This document shows positions 8,403 to 18,443 of a stretch of DNA of 64,000 nt, piece after piece. Source of the DNA: Streptomyces coacervatus (lineage in GTDB: Bacteria > Actinomycetota > Actinomycetes > Streptomycetales > Streptomycetaceae); NCBI RefSeq assembly GCF_029223485.1, contig NZ_JARHTP010000003.1, positions 186,001-250,000 of the forward strand. The letters are read 5' to 3'. The notes under the pieces are model-generated. The model saw only the letters and a program-made list of their open reading frames with translations. It did not search any database and had not been told where the DNA came from. Position 1 is the first letter of the stretch. Each line of letters starts with the position of its first letter. Both the position numbers and the translations under genes were made by a program.

Positions 8403-11063
8403 GTGCGAGCCACGTTGCGCTGGGCGCACTCCGATCTGCGCACGCACCGCGGCGAGGCGCTGTTCCTCGTCCTCGCCACCGCCGGGATCGTGGTGTCGCT
8501 GCTGCTGGCCACGGCCCTGTTCGGGTATGCCACCAACCCCTGGCAGCGGATCTTCACCCAGGAGCGGGGCGCGCACGTCTGGATCCACACGGGCGAGTCC
8601 GCCCAGGTCCGGAAGCTGGCGGGCCTGGACGGCGTGGAGTCCGTCGCCGGCCCCTACCCCACCGCCTCCACCACCCTCGCCTCACGCGGCACCCGCGCCT
8701 CGGTCGAACTGCGTGCGACGCCCGACCGCCCCACCGTGGGCCGCCCGCTGCTCACCGCCGGCCACTGGCTGGACCCCGCCACCCCCGACGGCGTGGTGCT
8801 GGAGAGCCGCCTCGCCCGCGCCCTGCTCGCCGAACCGGGGGACACGCTCACCCTGCCGGGCAGGGCACGGACGGTGACCGTCCTCGGCGTGGCCGACAGC
8901 GCGGAGCCCCGCTATCGCGCGAACGAGCAGCCGGGCCTGGTCTGGGCACTCCCCGCCGCCGTGCCCCACCCCACCGGCCAGGTCATCGGCCTGCGCCTCA
9001 CCAATCCCGACGACACGGACTACGCCGTCCAGCGCGCCGTCACCGTCCTCGGCGCGGGCGCCATCGGCGAGGTCTCGACCTGGCAGCAGGCACGCGCCGA
9101 GGCCCAGGGCGACAACCGGCTGCTCGGGCAGGTGCTGGGCCTGTTCGGGCTGGGCGCGCTGGTCGCCGCGGGCCTCGCCGTCCACGGCGCGATCGCCACC
9201 CGCATCCGCGGCCACCTGCGGGACATCTCGGTCCTGAAGGCGATCGGCTTCACACCCGGCCAGGTCGTCCGCGTGTTCCTGTTCCAGCACATCGCCTACG
9301 CGGTCCTGGGCGCCGTGACCGCCGCAACGCTCACCCAGGCCCTGGGCAGCCACTTCCCGGGCCGCCTCGGCGACGCCCTCGGTGTGTGGCAGGGACTGCC
9401 CGGCCACACGGTGGCCCTGTTCGCCATCCCGGTGGGCGCGGTGCTGTTCATCGGCGCCACGACGGGTCTCGCGGCCTGGCGAGCGGGGAGGGTGCCACCG
9501 GTGCCGGTGGCACGACCTGCGGCTGCGCCGGGAGGCGGGGGGCTGCTGAGGGTGACCCGGCGGGCGCTGGGACTGGGAGCCGCAGCCCCATCGAACGGCC
9601 GGCTGCCGGACGGAGCACGACAGACACCCAGCCCTCGGCCCGAAACTCCGACCGCCGAGCACTCCGCCCGCCCGCCCCACCGATCCCCCGGCTCACACCC
9701 CACCACCTCCCGGCCCGCGGCAGCGGGAGGTGCGGGGCTGCCGGGGGTGACCCGGCGGGCCCTGGGACTGGAGGCCGCAGCTCCGTCCGACCACCCGCTG
9801 TCGGGCAAGGTGCGAGGGGCGTTCGGCCCTCGGCCCGCGGCTCCGGCGAGCGGGCAACCCGGCGGCCCCGCACACCGCACACCGAGCCTGCATCCCACCG
9901 CCCCCTCTGGCGGGCAGCTCTCCGGCATGGCCCGGCGGGCGCTCGGTCTGGGGGTGCCGCCCGCGCTGGTGCTGGGCTGGCACACGGCCTTCGTCCGCCG
10001 GTTGCGGTCACTGGCCACCGTGGCCCGGCTGGCCCTGCCGCTGCTGCTGATCGTGGTGGCGATGAACGCCTGGACCACCATCGACCGCTTCCACAGCAGG
10101 CCCGAGCAGATCGGGCTCCCGGCCGCGCTCACCGTCCACGCCGACGCCGATCTGAGCGACCGGGACGCCCGCGCCCTGCTGCAACGCGACCCGCAGGTCG
10201 CCGCCGCCTACCCCGGTGTCGAGGTCGCCGCCCTGGTCCCGGGCCAGACGGCCACGATCGCCCTGCGCGGCCTCGGCACCCGCCACAACCCCTACCCGTA
10301 CACCCTGGCCGAGGGCCGCCCCGCCCGCGGCAGCGACGAGGCGGTGGCCGGGCAGGGCCTCCTGGACCTGCTGGACGTCCGCGTCGGCGACTGGGTGCGG
10401 ATGACGGTCGGCGACCAGCCGCAGATCCTGCACATCGTGGGCCGCAGCATCGAACCGGAGAACGCCGGCCGGGTCATCTCCACCTCCCTCGACACCCTCC
10501 GCGAGAACGACCCTCGCCTCGCCCCGACCCTCTACCAGCTCCGCCTGCGCCCCGGCGCCGACCCGCACGAGGTCGCCGGCCGGCTGGCCGCCGCCGGGCA
10601 CGGACAGCTCGACGTGCACGCCGTGCCCAACCCGGCCGACGAGCTCTCGCCCCTGCGCTCGGTCGTCGTCGGCCTGATCGCCGTCCTGGCCCTCATCGGG
10701 CTCGTCGAACTGCTCACCGCCATCGGCGGCACCGTCCGCGAGGGCGAACGCGATCTGCTCGCCCTCAAGGCCATCGGCCTGTCCCCGCGCCAGATCACCG
10801 CGATCACCGTCACGGCCACCGGCTGCACCGCCCTGGCCGCCGTCCTCGCCGGCACGGCCCTGGGCACCCCCCTCGCCCACTGGCTGATCGACTCACAGGG
10901 CAGGTCCAGCGGCATCGGCTCGGGGATCGCCCAGGGCCCGTCCCCGATACTGCTGGTGCTGTTCGGCACGGCCGCGGTGCTCGGCGCGGCCGCGCTCGCC
11001 GCCCTCCCGGCAGCACGCGCGGCACGACGACGACTCGCGGACACGCTCAGCGCGGTGGCCTGA
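8403..11063 (+). CDS. ABC exporter permease with two FtsX domains
   Basis: 886-residue membrane protein, GTG start. The first helix is at about 24-44. An extracellular domain and an FtsX three-helix block (about 235-365) follow. After a Pro/Ala/Gly-rich cytoplasmic linker (about 365-530) a second half starts with a helix near 540-560, has another extracellular domain, and ends with a second FtsX block (about 750-880; SPLRSVVVGLIAVLALIGLVELL). Two FtsX units in one chain mean one polypeptide can form the whole permease with the ATPase upstream. The linker holds a tandem repeat described separately. The gene ends 11 bases from the convergent pgi stop. Confidence 0.87.
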   Translation: MRATLRWAHSDLRTHRGEALFLVLATAGIVVSLLLATALFGYATNPWQRIFTQERGAHVWIHTGESAQVRKLAGLDGVESVAGPYPTASTTLASRGTRASVELRATPDRPTVGRPLLTAGHWLDPATPDGVVLESRLARALLAEPGDTLTLPGRARTVTVLGVADSAEPRYRANEQPGLVWALPAAVPHPTGQVIGLRLTNPDDTDYAVQRAVTVLGAGAIGEVSTWQQARAEAQGDNRLLGQVLGLFGLGALVAAGLAVHGAIATRIRGHLRDISVLKAIGFTPGQVVRVFLFQHIAYAVLGAVTAATLTQALGSHFPGRLGDALGVWQGLPGHTVALFAIPVGAVLFIGATTGLAAWRAGRVPPVPVARPAAAPGGGGLLRVTRRALGLGAAAPSNGRLPDGARQTPSPRPETPTAEHSARPPHRSPGSHPTTSRPAAAGGAGLPGVTRRALGLEAAAPSDHPLSGKVRGAFGPRPAAPASGQPGGPAHRTPSLHPTAPSGGQLSGMARRALGLGVPPALVLGWHTAFVRRLRSLATVARLALPLLLIVVAMNAWTTIDRFHSRPEQIGLPAALTVHADADLSDRDARALLQRDPQVAAAYPGVEVAALVPGQTATIALRGLGTRHNPYPYTLAEGRPARGSDEAVAGQGLLDLLDVRVGDWVRMTVGDQPQILHIVGRSIEPENAGRVISTSLDTLRENDPRLAPTLYQLRLRPGADPHEVAGRLAAAGHGQLDVHAVPNPADELSPLRSVVVGLIAVLALIGLVELLTAIGGTVREGERDLLALKAIGLSPRQITAITVTATGCTALAAVLAGTALGTPLAHWLIDSQGRSSGIGSGIAQGPSPILLVLFGTAAVLGAAALAALPAARAARRRLADTLSAVA
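9535..9990 (+). repeat. degenerate tandem repeat inside the permease gene
   Basis: A unit of about 180-195 bases occurs roughly 2.3 times. The anchor motif VTRRALGL recurs at residues 384, 449 and 509 (as MARRALGL in the third), each in frame. Between anchors are Pro/Ser/Arg-rich stretches such as SPRPETPTAEHS. The DNA around each anchor (CTGGGACTGGGAGCCGCAG and variants) resembles part of the intergenic repeat near 210-230. Confidence 0.6.
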
Positions 11064-11074
11064 CCGCGGCGGTG

Positions 11075-12730
11075 TCACGCCCGTCCGCGCAGCTCCCGGT
11101 ACTTGGCGACCAGCGCCTTGCTGGACTCGTCCAGACCCGGCACCCGAGCCCCCTCGGTCAACGCGGGCTCGACCCGCTTGGCCAGCACCTTGCCGAGCTC
11201 GACGCCCCACTGGTCGAAGGAGTCGATGTTCCACACCGCGCCCTGCACGAACACCTTGTGCTCGTACAGCGCGATCAACTGGCCCAGCACGGACGGCGTC
11301 AGCTCGCGCGCGAGGATCGTCGTCGTCGGGTGATTGCCCTTGAACGTCTTGTGCGCCACCAGTTCCTCCGGCACGCCCTCCGCCCGCACCTCGTCCGGTG
11401 TCTTGCCGAAGGCGAGGGCCTGCGTCTGGGCGAAGAAGTTCGCCATCAGCAGGTCGTGCTGCGCCTTGAGCCCGTCGCTCAGCTCGGCCACCGGCTCGGC
11501 GAACCCGATGAAGTCCGCCGGGATCAGCTTGGTGCCCTGATGGATGAGCTGGTAGTAGGCGTGCTGCCCGTTGGTGCCCGGCGTGCCCCACACCACCGGC
11601 CCGGTCTGCCAGTCCACCTCCTGCCCGTCCCGGCCGACATACTTGCCGTTGGACTCCATGTCCAGCTGCTGCAGATACGCCGTGAACCTGGACAGGTAGT
11701 GCGAGTACGGCAGCACCGCATGCGACTGCGCGTCATGGAAGTTGCCGTACCAGACGCCCAACAGACCCAGCAGCAACGGCACGTTGGACTCGGCGGGCGC
11801 CGACCTGAAGTGCTCGTCGACCAGCCGGAACCCGGCGAGCATCTCCCGGAAGCGGTTGGGGCCGATGGCGATCATCAGGGCCAGCCCGATCGCCGAGTCG
11901 TACGAGTACCGTCCGCCGACCCAGTCCCAGAACTCGAACATGTTGGCCGTGTCGATACCGAAGTCGGCAACCTTCTCGGCGTTGGTCGACAGTGCCACGA
12001 AGTGCTGGGCGACGGCCTCCTGACCGGCCTTCAGCTCACCGAGCAGCCACTCGCGCGCCGACGTCGCGTTCGTGATCGTCTCGATCGTGGTGAAGGTCTT
12101 GGAGGCAATGACGAACAGCGTCTCCGCCGCGTCCAGGTCGCGGGTGGCCTCGTGCAGGTCGGCGCCGTCGACGTTCGACACGAAGCGGACCGTGAGGTCG
12201 CGGTCGGTGTAGCTGCGCAGCACCTCGTACGCCATCGCCGGGCCCAGGTCGGAGCCGCCGATGCCGATGTTGACGACGTTCTTGATGCGCTTGCCGGTGT
12301 GCCCCGTCCAGGCGCCGGAGCGGACCCTGTCTGCGAAGTCGGCCATCTTGTCGAGCACCGCGTGCACACCCGGGACGACGTTCTCCCCGTCGACCTCGAT
12401 CACCGCGTCGCGCGCCGCGCGCAGCGCGGTGTGCAGCACGGCGCGGTTCTCCGTCGTGTTGATCTTCTCGCCGCGGAACATGGCGTCCCGCAGGCCGAAG
12501 ACATCTGTGGCGGCGGCCAGTTCACGCAGCAGCCGCAGGGTCTCGTCGGTGACGAGGTGCTTGGAGTAGTCGATGTACAGGTCGCCGACCTGAAGCGTGT
12601 ACCCGGCGCCGCGCCCCGGGTCGGCGGCGAAGAACTCCCGCAGACCGGTGTCGGCGAGCTCCTCGCGGTGCCCCGCCAGCGCGGTCCACTCGGGCGTCTG
12701 GTTGAGCCTGGTACGGCCGTCTGCGTTCAT
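11075..12730 (-). CDS. pgi: glucose-6-phosphate isomerase
   Basis: 551 residues, full family length. It interconverts glucose-6-phosphate and fructose-6-phosphate in the cytoplasm. Signature segments are present: [22 protein letters not shown], the SKTFTT loop, [11 protein letters not shown] and the C-terminal [22 protein letters not shown]. The start MNADGRTR agrees with other streptomycete Pgi proteins as remembered; a longer in-frame start at 12829 would overlap the upstream MFS gene. It follows that gene by 52 bases on the same strand. Confidence 0.95.
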   Translation of the reverse strand: MNADGRTRLNQTPEWTALAGHREELADTGLREFFAADPGRGAGYTLQVGDLYIDYSKHLVTDETLRLLRELAAATDVFGLRDAMFRGEKINTTENRAVLHTALRAARDAVIEVDGENVVPGVHAVLDKMADFADRVRSGAWTGHTGKRIKNVVNIGIGGSDLGPAMAYEVLRSYTDRDLTVRFVSNVDGADLHEATRDLDAAETLFVIASKTFTTIETITNATSAREWLLGELKAGQEAVAQHFVALSTNAEKVADFGIDTANMFEFWDWVGGRYSYDSAIGLALMIAIGPNRFREMLAGFRLVDEHFRSAPAESNVPLLLGLLGVWYGNFHDAQSHAVLPYSHYLSRFTAYLQQLDMESNGKYVGRDGQEVDWQTGPVVWGTPGTNGQHAYYQLIHQGTKLIPADFIGFAEPVAELSDGLKAQHDLLMANFFAQTQALAFGKTPDEVRAEGVPEELVAHKTFKGNHPTTTILARELTPSVLGQLIALYEHKVFVQGAVWNIDSFDQWGVELGKVLAKRVEPALTEGARVPGLDESSKALVAKYRELRGRA

Positions 12731-12782
12731 GTCCGACTTCAGCCTTCTTTCGTGCCTGTCCCAGCTGTTCCAACCTAATTGA

Positions 12783-14051
12783 TCAGCGCGAGGCGCGAGC
12801 CGTCGTGGCGTCGTCGTCCGGCGCAACAACAGGTACGTCCTGCTTGCCGCCAGGTATCAGTGCGAGGACGGAGAGGACGAAGAAGGCTGCGGCGAGCAGG
12901 GCGGGTGTGTTCAGACCCCAGGCGGTGGCGACGGCACCACCGAGCAGGGCGCCCAGCGGCGCCCCGGCGACAGCCAGGGTGCGGAAGGCGGAGCTGACCC
13001 GGCCCAGCATCTCGGCGGGGGTACGCCGCTGCATCAGGGTCGTGGTGTTGACGTTCCACACCATGCCCATGAAGCCGAAGACAGCGAGGGCCGCCGCCAT
13101 CGCAGTCAGGCTTCGCACGCTGCCCATCACGACGAGGGCGCCGATCTGCACCACGCCGGCGAGCAGCACCGCCCGCATCGGCCCGAGCCGCGCGGTGATC
13201 CGTCCGTTCACCGCTCCCCCGGCCAGACCGCCGACCATGTACGCGGTGGTCACCGCCGCGTATCCGGCGGTGCCGGCGTCCAGCCAGCCGGTCACCAGGA
13301 TCACCAGCGTGGCGATCAGGGCGCCCATGCCGATGTTGCACAGGGCTGTCGCGGCACACAGTCCGCGCAGAGCCCGGTCGCGCCACAGCGTGCGCAGCCC
13401 CTCCGCGATCTCCCGGCGCAGGGTGCTGCCCACCGGTCTGGGCCCGCGGCCGGGCACCGCGGTCCGCAGCGAGGCGACCAGCGCGGCGGCCAGCAGGAAG
13501 GTCCCCGCGTCGGCCGCGAAGGGAACGGCGGCCCCTGCGGCGATCAGCAGCGGCACCACGGGCGCTCCTATCAGGCCGCCCGCGATCTTCTGCCCGGTCA
13601 TCAGCCGGGCATTGGCGCTGCCGAGCGCCGCACGGTCCACCAGCGCAGGCAGCAGCGCCGTGGCAGCGTTGTCGAAGAGTGTCTGGAGGGTGGTCAGGGC
13701 GAAGGCAAGCGCGATGAGCAGCGCGATCGAGGCCTGACCGAGCGCGACGGCCACGGCGAAGGCCGCGACCAGCAGTCCCCGTACCGCATCCACCGTCCAC
13801 ATGGCGCGCCGCTGGTCCACCCGGTCCGCGACCGCGCCGCCGAGCAGCCCGAAGACGATCCAGGGCAGATAGCCGCAGGCGGTCACCGACGCGATGAGCA
13901 GGGGCCGGTCCGTGAGTGAGGCGGCGAGCAGAGGCAGCGCCGCACCCCGCAGCGCGTCCCCGAACCGCGAGACCACAGCAGCGGTCCACAGCCGCCCGAA
14001 TCCCCCACGCCACGCGGGCGCAAGCGCGCCCGCCCCCTCGACCGTCGCCAC
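12783..14051 (-). CDS. MFS exporter, EntS/transmembrane secretion effector type
   Basis: 422 residues with about 12 hydrophobic segments. GTG start six bases after GGGGGAG. The N-terminal motif [30 protein letters not shown] and the [14 protein letters not shown] loop place it in the MFS_3 (enterobactin-exporter-like) group. It probably exports a small molecule by proton exchange. A strong match to the actinobacterial DNA-damage promoter precedes it, so it is probably induced with uvrA/uvrB. It may expel a genotoxic metabolite; the substrate is not deducible. pgi follows on the same strand, possibly partly co-transcribed. Confidence 0.85.
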   Translation of the reverse strand: MATVEGAGALAPAWRGGFGRLWTAAVVSRFGDALRGAALPLLAASLTDRPLLIASVTACGYLPWIVFGLLGGAVADRVDQRRAMWTVDAVRGLLVAAFAVAVALGQASIALLIALAFALTTLQTLFDNAATALLPALVDRAALGSANARLMTGQKIAGGLIGAPVVPLLIAAGAAVPFAADAGTFLLAAALVASLRTAVPGRGPRPVGSTLRREIAEGLRTLWRDRALRGLCAATALCNIGMGALIATLVILVTGWLDAGTAGYAAVTTAYMVGGLAGGAVNGRITARLGPMRAVLLAGVVQIGALVVMGSVRSLTAMAAALAVFGFMGMVWNVNTTTLMQRRTPAEMLGRVSSAFRTLAVAGAPLGALLGGAVATAWGLNTPALLAAAFFVLSVLALIPGGKQDVPVVAPDDDATTARASR

Positions 14052-14081
14052 AACTCCCCCTCACGATTCGCCGATACACAA

Positions 14082-14104
14082 ACCGTAGAGGGCACCACTG
14101 ACAA
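14082..14104 (-). promoter_or_regulatory. PafBC-type DNA-damage promoter of the MFS exporter
   Basis: Reading the minus strand: TTGTCAGTG (14096-14104), eight bases, then TACGGT (14082-14087). This matches exactly the RecA/LexA-independent damage promoter TTGTCRGTG-N8-TAnnnT known from mycobacteria and other actinobacteria. The leader to the GTG at 14051 would be about 25 bases and contains the Shine-Dalgarno sequence. Confidence 0.85.
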
Positions 14105-14144
14105 TCGGTCCGGAGGCGGCCGGGGCCGGGTACGAAACAGCTCC

Positions 14145-14170
14145 GGCCAGGCACCCCTCGGTGCCCGGCC
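14145..14170 (-). terminator. hairpin after the rbpA paralogue
   Basis: GGCCAGGCACC / GGTGCCCGGCC, an 11-base stem with one G-T pair and a four-base loop. It starts 13 bases beyond the stop of the gene at 14183. Confidence 0.6.
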
Positions 14171-14182
14171 GACTCTCAACTC

Positions 14183-14518
14183 CTAGATCTCGCCCCGCAG
14201 TTTGGCGAGCGCCTCGGCGAGGATGGCCTCGCCGTCCGCGTCACTGCGCCGCTCCCGGACGTACGCGAGGTGCGTCTTGTAGGGCTCGGTGCGCGGCGGG
14301 TCCGGCGGGTTGTCCCGGTCCTGTCCGGCCGGGAAGCCGCAGCGCGGGCAGTCCCAGGTCTCGGGAACCTGCGCGTCGCTGGCGAAGCTGGGCTGCGTCT
14401 CGTGCCCGTTCGAGCACCAGAAGGAGATGCGCAGACGCGGCGCGGACTCGCCGCGCTCGGCCTCGCCCATCGGCCCCGCCCCGACCCGGCTTCCTCGGAT
14501 CGCGTTGCCACTTGCCAC
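14183..14518 (-). CDS. rbpA: RbpA-family RNA polymerase-binding protein (paralogue)
   Basis: 111 residues, GTG start with GGGAG about 11 bases upstream. RbpA proteins bind sigma factor and core RNA polymerase and stabilise the open complex in actinobacteria. Seen here: a basic N-terminal arm, a zinc ribbon with CSNGH and CPRCG, and a C-terminal helical sigma-interaction segment (KTHLAYVRERRSDADGEAIL). That segment resembles the TRTHWDML.ERR part of known RbpA. It differs enough from the well-known S. coelicolor RbpA, as remembered, to be its paralogue, so the symbol denotes family. It lies downstream of secG. Confidence 0.8.
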   Translation of the reverse strand: MASGNAIRGSRVGAGPMGEAERGESAPRLRISFWCSNGHETQPSFASDAQVPETWDCPRCGFPAGQDRDNPPDPPRTEPYKTHLAYVRERRSDADGEAILAEALAKLRGEI

Positions 14519-14584
14519 GGTCGTAACTCCCTGCGTGATGGTGCCGCGAAGCGAGTCGGCGTTTCGCTTCGTTGCGAGCGCCTC

Positions 14585-14613
14585 AGTCTACGTAAGGCCC
14601 AACGCGCGTCCAG
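14585..14613 (-). promoter_or_regulatory. candidate promoter of the rbpA paralogue
   Basis: CTGGAC (14608-14613) and TAGACT (14585-14590) are 17 bases apart on the minus strand. They would give a leader of about 60 bases before the GTG at 14518. Confidence 0.45.
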
Positions 14614-14731
14614 TGATTGGAGTTACACCCCCCACACCTAGACGCAAGCCCCATGATAGGCCGCGCTCAGCTGCGCGTACCGAACATGGGGCCTTACGTG
14701 CGGAATGTACGTGCTGTGTGTGCGTCGCTGC

Positions 14732-14968
14732 TCAGCTGTTCGTCTTCATGAGGATGCCGAGTACGACAATGCACGCGAACCAGAGCAGACCGATCACCAC
14801 GGTGATGCGGTCGAGGTTGCGCTCGGCGACCGAGGAGCCACCGACGGACGACTGCATGCCGCCACCGAACATGTCGGAGAGGCCGCCGCCCTTGCCCTTG
14901 TGCATCAGCACCAGCAGCATGATCAGCAGGCTGAAGACGATCAGGGCGATCGAGAACCCCAAAACCAC
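14732..14968 (-). CDS. secG: preprotein translocase subunit SecG
   Basis: 78 residues, normal length for SecG. Two helices are clear: about 5-22 (IALIVFSLLIMLLVLM) and 55-73 (ITVVIGLLWFACIVVLGIL). Between them is the cytoplasmic HKGKGGGLSDMFGGG loop, the family signature. It forms the SecYEG channel in the cell membrane. The start is GTG. A strong terminator separates it from tpiA upstream, so it probably has its own promoter in the short gap. Confidence 0.92.
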   Translation of the reverse strand: MVLGFSIALIVFSLLIMLLVLMHKGKGGGLSDMFGGGMQSSVGGSSVAERNLDRITVVIGLLWFACIVVLGILMKTNS

Positions 14969-15000
14969 GGCTGGACCAACTCTCTCGGATTCGGATGGAC

Positions 15001-15034
15001 TGCGGGGGCACAGCCACAGAGCTGTGCCCCCGCA
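15001..15034 (-). terminator. hairpin terminator between tpiA and secG
   Basis: Perfect 13-base stem TGCGGGGGCACAG / CTGTGCCCCCGCA with an eight-base loop, 43 bases after the tpiA stop. Confidence 0.75.
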
Positions 15035-15076
15035 AGGGTACGACGTATCGCCGCTACCGCATACTCCCAGCTCGTG

Positions 15077-15853
15077 TCACTGGTCGCGGAAGCGCACGAT
15101 CTTGACGAACTCGTCCGCGTCCAGTGAGGCGCCGCCGACCAGGGCGCCGTCGATGTCAGCCTGCGCCATGATCTCGGCGACATTGCCGGACTTCACGGAG
15201 CCGCCGTACTGGATGCGGACCTGGTCGGCCAGCTCCTGGGTGTACAGCTCGGCGATCTTGCCGCGGATGGCGGCGCAGACCTCCTGGGCGTCCTCGGCGC
15301 CGCAGACCTTGCCGGTGCCGATGGCCCAGACGGGCTCGTAGGCGATCACGATGGACTCGGCCTGCTCGGCCGGGAGGTCCTTGAGGCCGCCCTCGACCTG
15401 GGCGAGGGTGTGGGAGACGTGGTTGCCCGCCTCGCGGACGTCCAGCTCCTCGCCGACACACAGGATCGGGGTCAGGCCGTGCTTGTAGGCGGCCTTGACC
15501 TTGGCGTTGACGATCTCGTCGGTCTCGGCGTGGTACTGGCGGCGCTCGGAGTGACCGATCGCCACATACGTGCACTTCAGCTTGGCCAGCATCGAGCCGG
15601 AGATCTCGCCGGTGTAGGCGCCGGAGTCGTGCGCCGAGAGGTCCTGGGCACCGTACTTGATCTTGAGCTTGTCGCCGTCGACCAGGGTCTGCACGGAGCG
15701 CAGGTCGGTGAAGGGCGGCAGGACGGCGACCTCGACGGCCTCGTAGTCCTTGTCCGCGAGGGCGAAGGCGAGCTTCTGGACGTGGGCGATGGCCTCGAGG
15801 TGGTTGAGGTTCATCTTCCAGTTGCCCGCCATGATCGGCGTGCGCGTGCTCAT
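15077..15853 (-). CDS. tpiA: triosephosphate isomerase
   Basis: 258 residues, the usual size. It interconverts dihydroxyacetone phosphate and glyceraldehyde-3-phosphate. Catalytic features are visible: N-K in GNWKMN near residue 11, His in IGHSERR, Glu in [11 protein letters not shown] and the GGSVKSGN phosphate loop. Its ATG comes five bases after the pgk stop with GGAGG in the pgk end, so the two are coupled. The terminator follows. Confidence 0.97.
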   Translation of the reverse strand: MSTRTPIMAGNWKMNLNHLEAIAHVQKLAFALADKDYEAVEVAVLPPFTDLRSVQTLVDGDKLKIKYGAQDLSAHDSGAYTGEISGSMLAKLKCTYVAIGHSERRQYHAETDEIVNAKVKAAYKHGLTPILCVGEELDVREAGNHVSHTLAQVEGGLKDLPAEQAESIVIAYEPVWAIGTGKVCGAEDAQEVCAAIRGKIAELYTQELADQVRIQYGGSVKSGNVAEIMAQADIDGALVGGASLDADEFVKIVRFRDQ

Positions 15854-15858
15854 TTAGG

Positions 15859-17070
15859 TCAGTCCTCCAGTGCGGCGAGGCCGGGGAGCGTCTTGCCCTC
15901 GAGGTATTCGAGGGAGGCGCCGCCGCCGGTCGAAATGTGGCCGAATGCGTTCTCGTCGAAGCCCAGCAGACGCACGGCCGCGGCGGAGTCGCCGCCGCCG
16001 ACGACCGTGAAGGCCGGGGAGTCGAGGAGGGCCTGGGCGACCGCCTTGGTGCCCTCGGCGAAATCGGGGTGCTCGAAGACGCCCATCGGGCCGTTCCAGA
16101 AGACGGTGGCGGCGTCGGTGATCTTCGAAGCGTACAGCTTGCGGGACTCCGGACCGATGTCCAGGCCCATCTGGTCGGCCGGGATCGCGTCCGCGGCGAC
16201 GGTGGTGGCGCCCGCGGGAGCCTTGGTCTTCAGGTCCGGGAACTCGGAGGCGACCACCGCGTCGACGGGCAGCACCAGCTCGACGCCGGTCTTCTCCGCG
16301 CGCTCGATGTACTCCAGGACCGCCGGGATCTGGTCCTCCTGCAGAAGGGACTTGCCGATCTCGTAGCCCTTGGCCTTGAGGAAGGTGTAGGCCATGCCGC
16401 CGCCGATGAGGAGGCGGTCGGCCTTGCCGAGCAGCTGGTCGATGACGGCGAGCTTGTCGGAGACCTTGGCACCGCCGAGCGCGACGACGTACGGCCGCTG
16501 CACGTCGTCGGTGAGCTTCTTCAGTACGGCGACCTCGTTCGCGATGAGGTAGCCGGCGGCGTGCGGCAGACGGGCCGGGAGGTCGAAGACCGAGGCGTGC
16601 TTGCGGTGCACCGCGCCGAAGCCGTCACCCACGTAGACGTCCGCGAGGGCGGCGAGCTGGTCGGCGAAGGCGCCGCGCTCGGCGTCGTCCTTGCTGGTCT
16701 CGCCGGCGTTGAAGCGCAGGTTCTCGATGACGGCGACCCGGCCGTCGGCGAGGCCCGCGACCGTGGACGTCGCGGACTCGCCGACCGTGTCGGTCGCGAA
16801 CGCCACGTCCGCGCCGAGGAGTTCACCCAGGCGGGCGGCAGCGGGGGCAAGGGAGAAGGCAAGGTCCGGCGCGCCCTTGGGGCGGCCGAGGTGCGAGGCG
16901 ACGACGACGCGCGCGCCCGCCTCGGCGAGGGCCTTCACGGTGGGCAGCACGGCGCGGATGCGGCCGTCGTCGGTGATGGTGGTGCCGTCCAGCGGCACGT
17001 TCAGGTCGGCGCGGACGAAGACCCGCTTGCCTGCGACGCCTTCGGCGAGAAGTTCGTCGATCGTCTTCAT
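15859..17070 (-). CDS. pgk: phosphoglycerate kinase
   Basis: 403 residues. It transfers phosphate from 1,3-bisphosphoglycerate to ADP. Seen: VFVRADLNVPLD near the N-terminus, HLGRPKG, the KVSDKLAVIDQLL segment, the NGPMGVFE loop and the C-terminal GGGDSAAAV motif. MKTIDELL was chosen as start because GGGAG lies upstream and the family begins there; an in-frame start at 17178 adds an unconserved extension. It lies 134 bases downstream of gap. Confidence 0.96.
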   Translation of the reverse strand: MKTIDELLAEGVAGKRVFVRADLNVPLDGTTITDDGRIRAVLPTVKALAEAGARVVVASHLGRPKGAPDLAFSLAPAAARLGELLGADVAFATDTVGESATSTVAGLADGRVAVIENLRFNAGETSKDDAERGAFADQLAALADVYVGDGFGAVHRKHASVFDLPARLPHAAGYLIANEVAVLKKLTDDVQRPYVVALGGAKVSDKLAVIDQLLGKADRLLIGGGMAYTFLKAKGYEIGKSLLQEDQIPAVLEYIERAEKTGVELVLPVDAVVASEFPDLKTKAPAGATTVAADAIPADQMGLDIGPESRKLYASKITDAATVFWNGPMGVFEHPDFAEGTKAVAQALLDSPAFTVVGGGDSAAAVRLLGFDENAFGHISTGGGASLEYLEGKTLPGLAALED

Positions 17071-17204
17071 TGAAGGGACTCCCGAGGAGGACTTGTGGTG
17101 CTCGTGATCGTAAGAGGGCCGATCTGTACGTGAGTCAGGGCCCGGACGGCGCGTCCCTGCGCTGCCCGAGCCCTGCATTCACATCGAAGTGCCTGCTCTG
17201 TCGA

Positions 17205-18293
<1,089 letters not shown>

Positions 18294-18344
18294 CTACCTC
18301 CCTGTGGGCCCCGCAGTGACATCGAGATGCCCCATACACGGGCA

Positions 18345-18380
18345 GGCGGTCCGTACCCACCAGTAGGGGTACGGACCGCC
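18345..18380. terminator. hairpin terminator upstream of gap, after the carboxypeptidase
   Basis: Perfect 14-base stem GGCGGTCCGTACCC / GGGTACGGACCGCC with an eight-base loop. It is downstream of the carboxypeptidase gene on the minus strand and insulates gap from it. Confidence 0.75.
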
Positions 18381-18443
18381 CGGGCCGAAAGATCTGATCA
18401 CTCTTTTTGACTACGGAGAGCTAGTCATCGTTGACCAGGTGGT

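Noticed and set aside
9386..12778. Plus-strand open frame of over 1100 codons across the permease and pgi
   Set aside because: It is antisense to pgi and out of frame with the permease; Arg/Pro/Gly-rich product with no domain. High G+C leaves such frames open.
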